Origin: Numida meleagris
Lineage: Eukaryota; Chordata; Aves; Galliformes; Numididae
Direction: 5' to 3'
DNA length: 64,000 nucleotides
NCBI RefSeq assembly: GCF_002078875.1
Contig: NC_034424.1
Span: 5,858,216-5,922,215 of the forward strand
Shown in pieces: positions 22,342 through 64,000 of the stretch. The position numbers were made by a program, and so were the translations under genes. The notes under the pieces are model-generated. The model ran no database searches, was not told the DNA's origin, and worked only from the letters and a program-made list of their open reading frames with translations. Numbering within the stretch: position 1 is the stretch's first letter; the number at the start of each line of letters is the position of its first letter.

Positions 22342-22439
22342 CCGCAGCTCCGCGCGAGGTTCCGCGATTGTGCCCGGGGTTCCGTGATTCTGCGTAGGGC
22401 TGCTGCGTGTGCGGGCCTTGCGTCTGCGGCACCGCCGCT

Positions 22440-63123
<40,684 letters not shown>

Positions 63124-63310
63124 GAACATCCTGAACTCTCCGGGAGAACTGTGCTGTAGCTCCTACGTTCATGAGTCACCTGTGTGATCAATATCCAAAC
63201 AGCTTTTCTGTTAAATACAAATCGTCAGACGTTTTCTTTCTTAAATATCCTTATTTTTATGCAAAAACTGTCCTCGTTCTGTATTAAACAACTTTATCTG
63301 TCTTTATACT
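63124..63310 (+). other. NUP214: NUP214 3' UTR
   Basis: This is a short AT-rich UTR. ATTAAA at 63283-63288 is the only hexamer close to the stop, followed by T- and GT-rich sequence (ACTTGTGTTGG). The end near 63310 is inferred. Confidence 0.6.
63283..63288 (+). terminator. Candidate NUP214 poly(A) signal ATTAAA
   Basis: This is the commonest variant poly(A) hexamer, 160 bases after the stop codon, with a downstream GT-rich element. Confidence 0.55.
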
Positions 63311-64000
63311 ACTTGTGTTGGAAGGGCTTATCTCCCTGGATCGTGAGGAAACAAACACGTGTAAGGTGAGATTGGCAGCCCTGTGCTTGTAGCTTACTGT
63401 GAGCTTTGCTTTTCATTGTTCTTCCCTACGCCCAGACAAGGGAGTAAGCAGCTCGGGTTGGTTTCTGATACAAACCAGCACGTTTTTCGTTGAAGTAAAT
63501 GATTGATTATCCTTGGCTCTTAAGAAGGAGCTGAAGTTTGCCCTGCTAATTTTAAGTATAGGATGGGGCGCATGCTTATCTCACTGAAGTGCTAAATCTG
63601 AGTCATGTGTGAGCCAGAGGCTTAGCAGAGAAATAGGAAATTATCTGGGAAGAAGCTGGCAGCGTGCAGAGCACGTTCCCATGGCAGTAACATTCAGCAA
63701 AGAGGTGGGAAGTAAAAGCTTTCTTTATTTTTACCTTCCTCTAAATTTGACAGAACTCAGCAATTGGAACTCAGGTTATAGGGAAAATGTGCGGCCCTTG
63801 AATGAGAAGTGTGACCTCCATCCCGAGGCATCAGTGATTCTGCAGCCCGTGGCTTTGGCTGCTGCCTTCTGCTGTCAGCTCTGTGCTGTTGTTTTCTAAC
63901 ATGTATGAGATTGTACTTCTTCCCTGTAGCTCTTGGATCCAGTCAGTAACGTTGGTGAGATTCTCATATGTTTGTACTCGAACAGACCGAGCAAATGTTC
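63311..64000. other. Sequence downstream of NUP214
   Basis: No exon or repeat family is recognised. In human the next gene, FAM78A, lies on the opposite strand. A - strand AATAAA (complement TTTATT at 63724-63729) could belong to a convergent neighbour, but nothing here supports that directly. Confidence 0.4.

Noticed and set aside
21635..22432. 265-residue open frame on the - strand upstream of NUP214
   Set aside because: It covers the CpG promoter, is Ala/Gly/Ser/Arg-rich, has no recognised domain and reads through the ETS sites. Treated as a composition effect; possible antisense RNA kept only as a finding.
63700..64000. 3' end of a convergent FAM78A gene
   Set aside because: It rests only on one - strand AATAAA and human gene order; no coding sequence is visible.

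Overview
This window is vertebrate nuclear DNA, almost certainly from a bird and most likely a galliform such as chicken. Genes are split by GT-AG introns, two CpG-rich promoters are visible, and a CR1 retrotransposon tail (the main bird LINE) sits in one intron. The gene order LAMC3 - AIF1L - NUP214, all on the + strand, matches human 9q34. I saw no prokaryotic operon, CRISPR array, insertion sequence or plasmid feature.

Layout. (1) 1-8330: the 3' part of a laminin gamma gene, called LAMC3. Twenty coding exons (407-7433) give the laminin IV domain, the following EGF-like (LE) repeats and the whole C-terminal coiled coil; the N-terminal exons lie before the window. (2) 8560-21185: AIF1L, a small EF-hand actin-binding protein. 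It has five coding exons (9026-19235) that sum exactly to 145 codons plus stop, with a 1.9 kb 3' UTR ending at AATAAA 21158-21163. (3) 22200-63300: NUP214, complete in 36 coding exons (22440-63123). With the splice sites chosen here the exons sum to 6225 nt, in frame throughout, giving 2074 residues; human NUP214 has about 2090 residues and 36 exons. (4) 63300-64000: sequence after NUP214 with no recognisable gene.

The three genes do not form a pathway: one encodes a basement-membrane subunit, one a cytoskeletal regulator and one a nuclear-pore mRNA and protein export factor. They are neighbours by ancestral synteny. The LAMC3 part is GC-rich with very short introns, while NUP214 is AT-richer with introns up to 3.2 kb.

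I found no new biological system. The best second-look items are gene-level details: a GC-AG intron followed by a NAGNAG acceptor in the NUP214 FG region; an unusual AIF1L first exon that replaces the family's usual N-terminus; a LAMC3 C-terminus without the integrin-critical Glu; a changed nidogen-binding loop in LAMC3; two competing splice donors in LAMC3; and a tandem 20-bp repeat with ETS sites in the NUP214 promoter. All exon limits were read by eye from splice signals, reading frame and remembered family sequences; no alignment was run.
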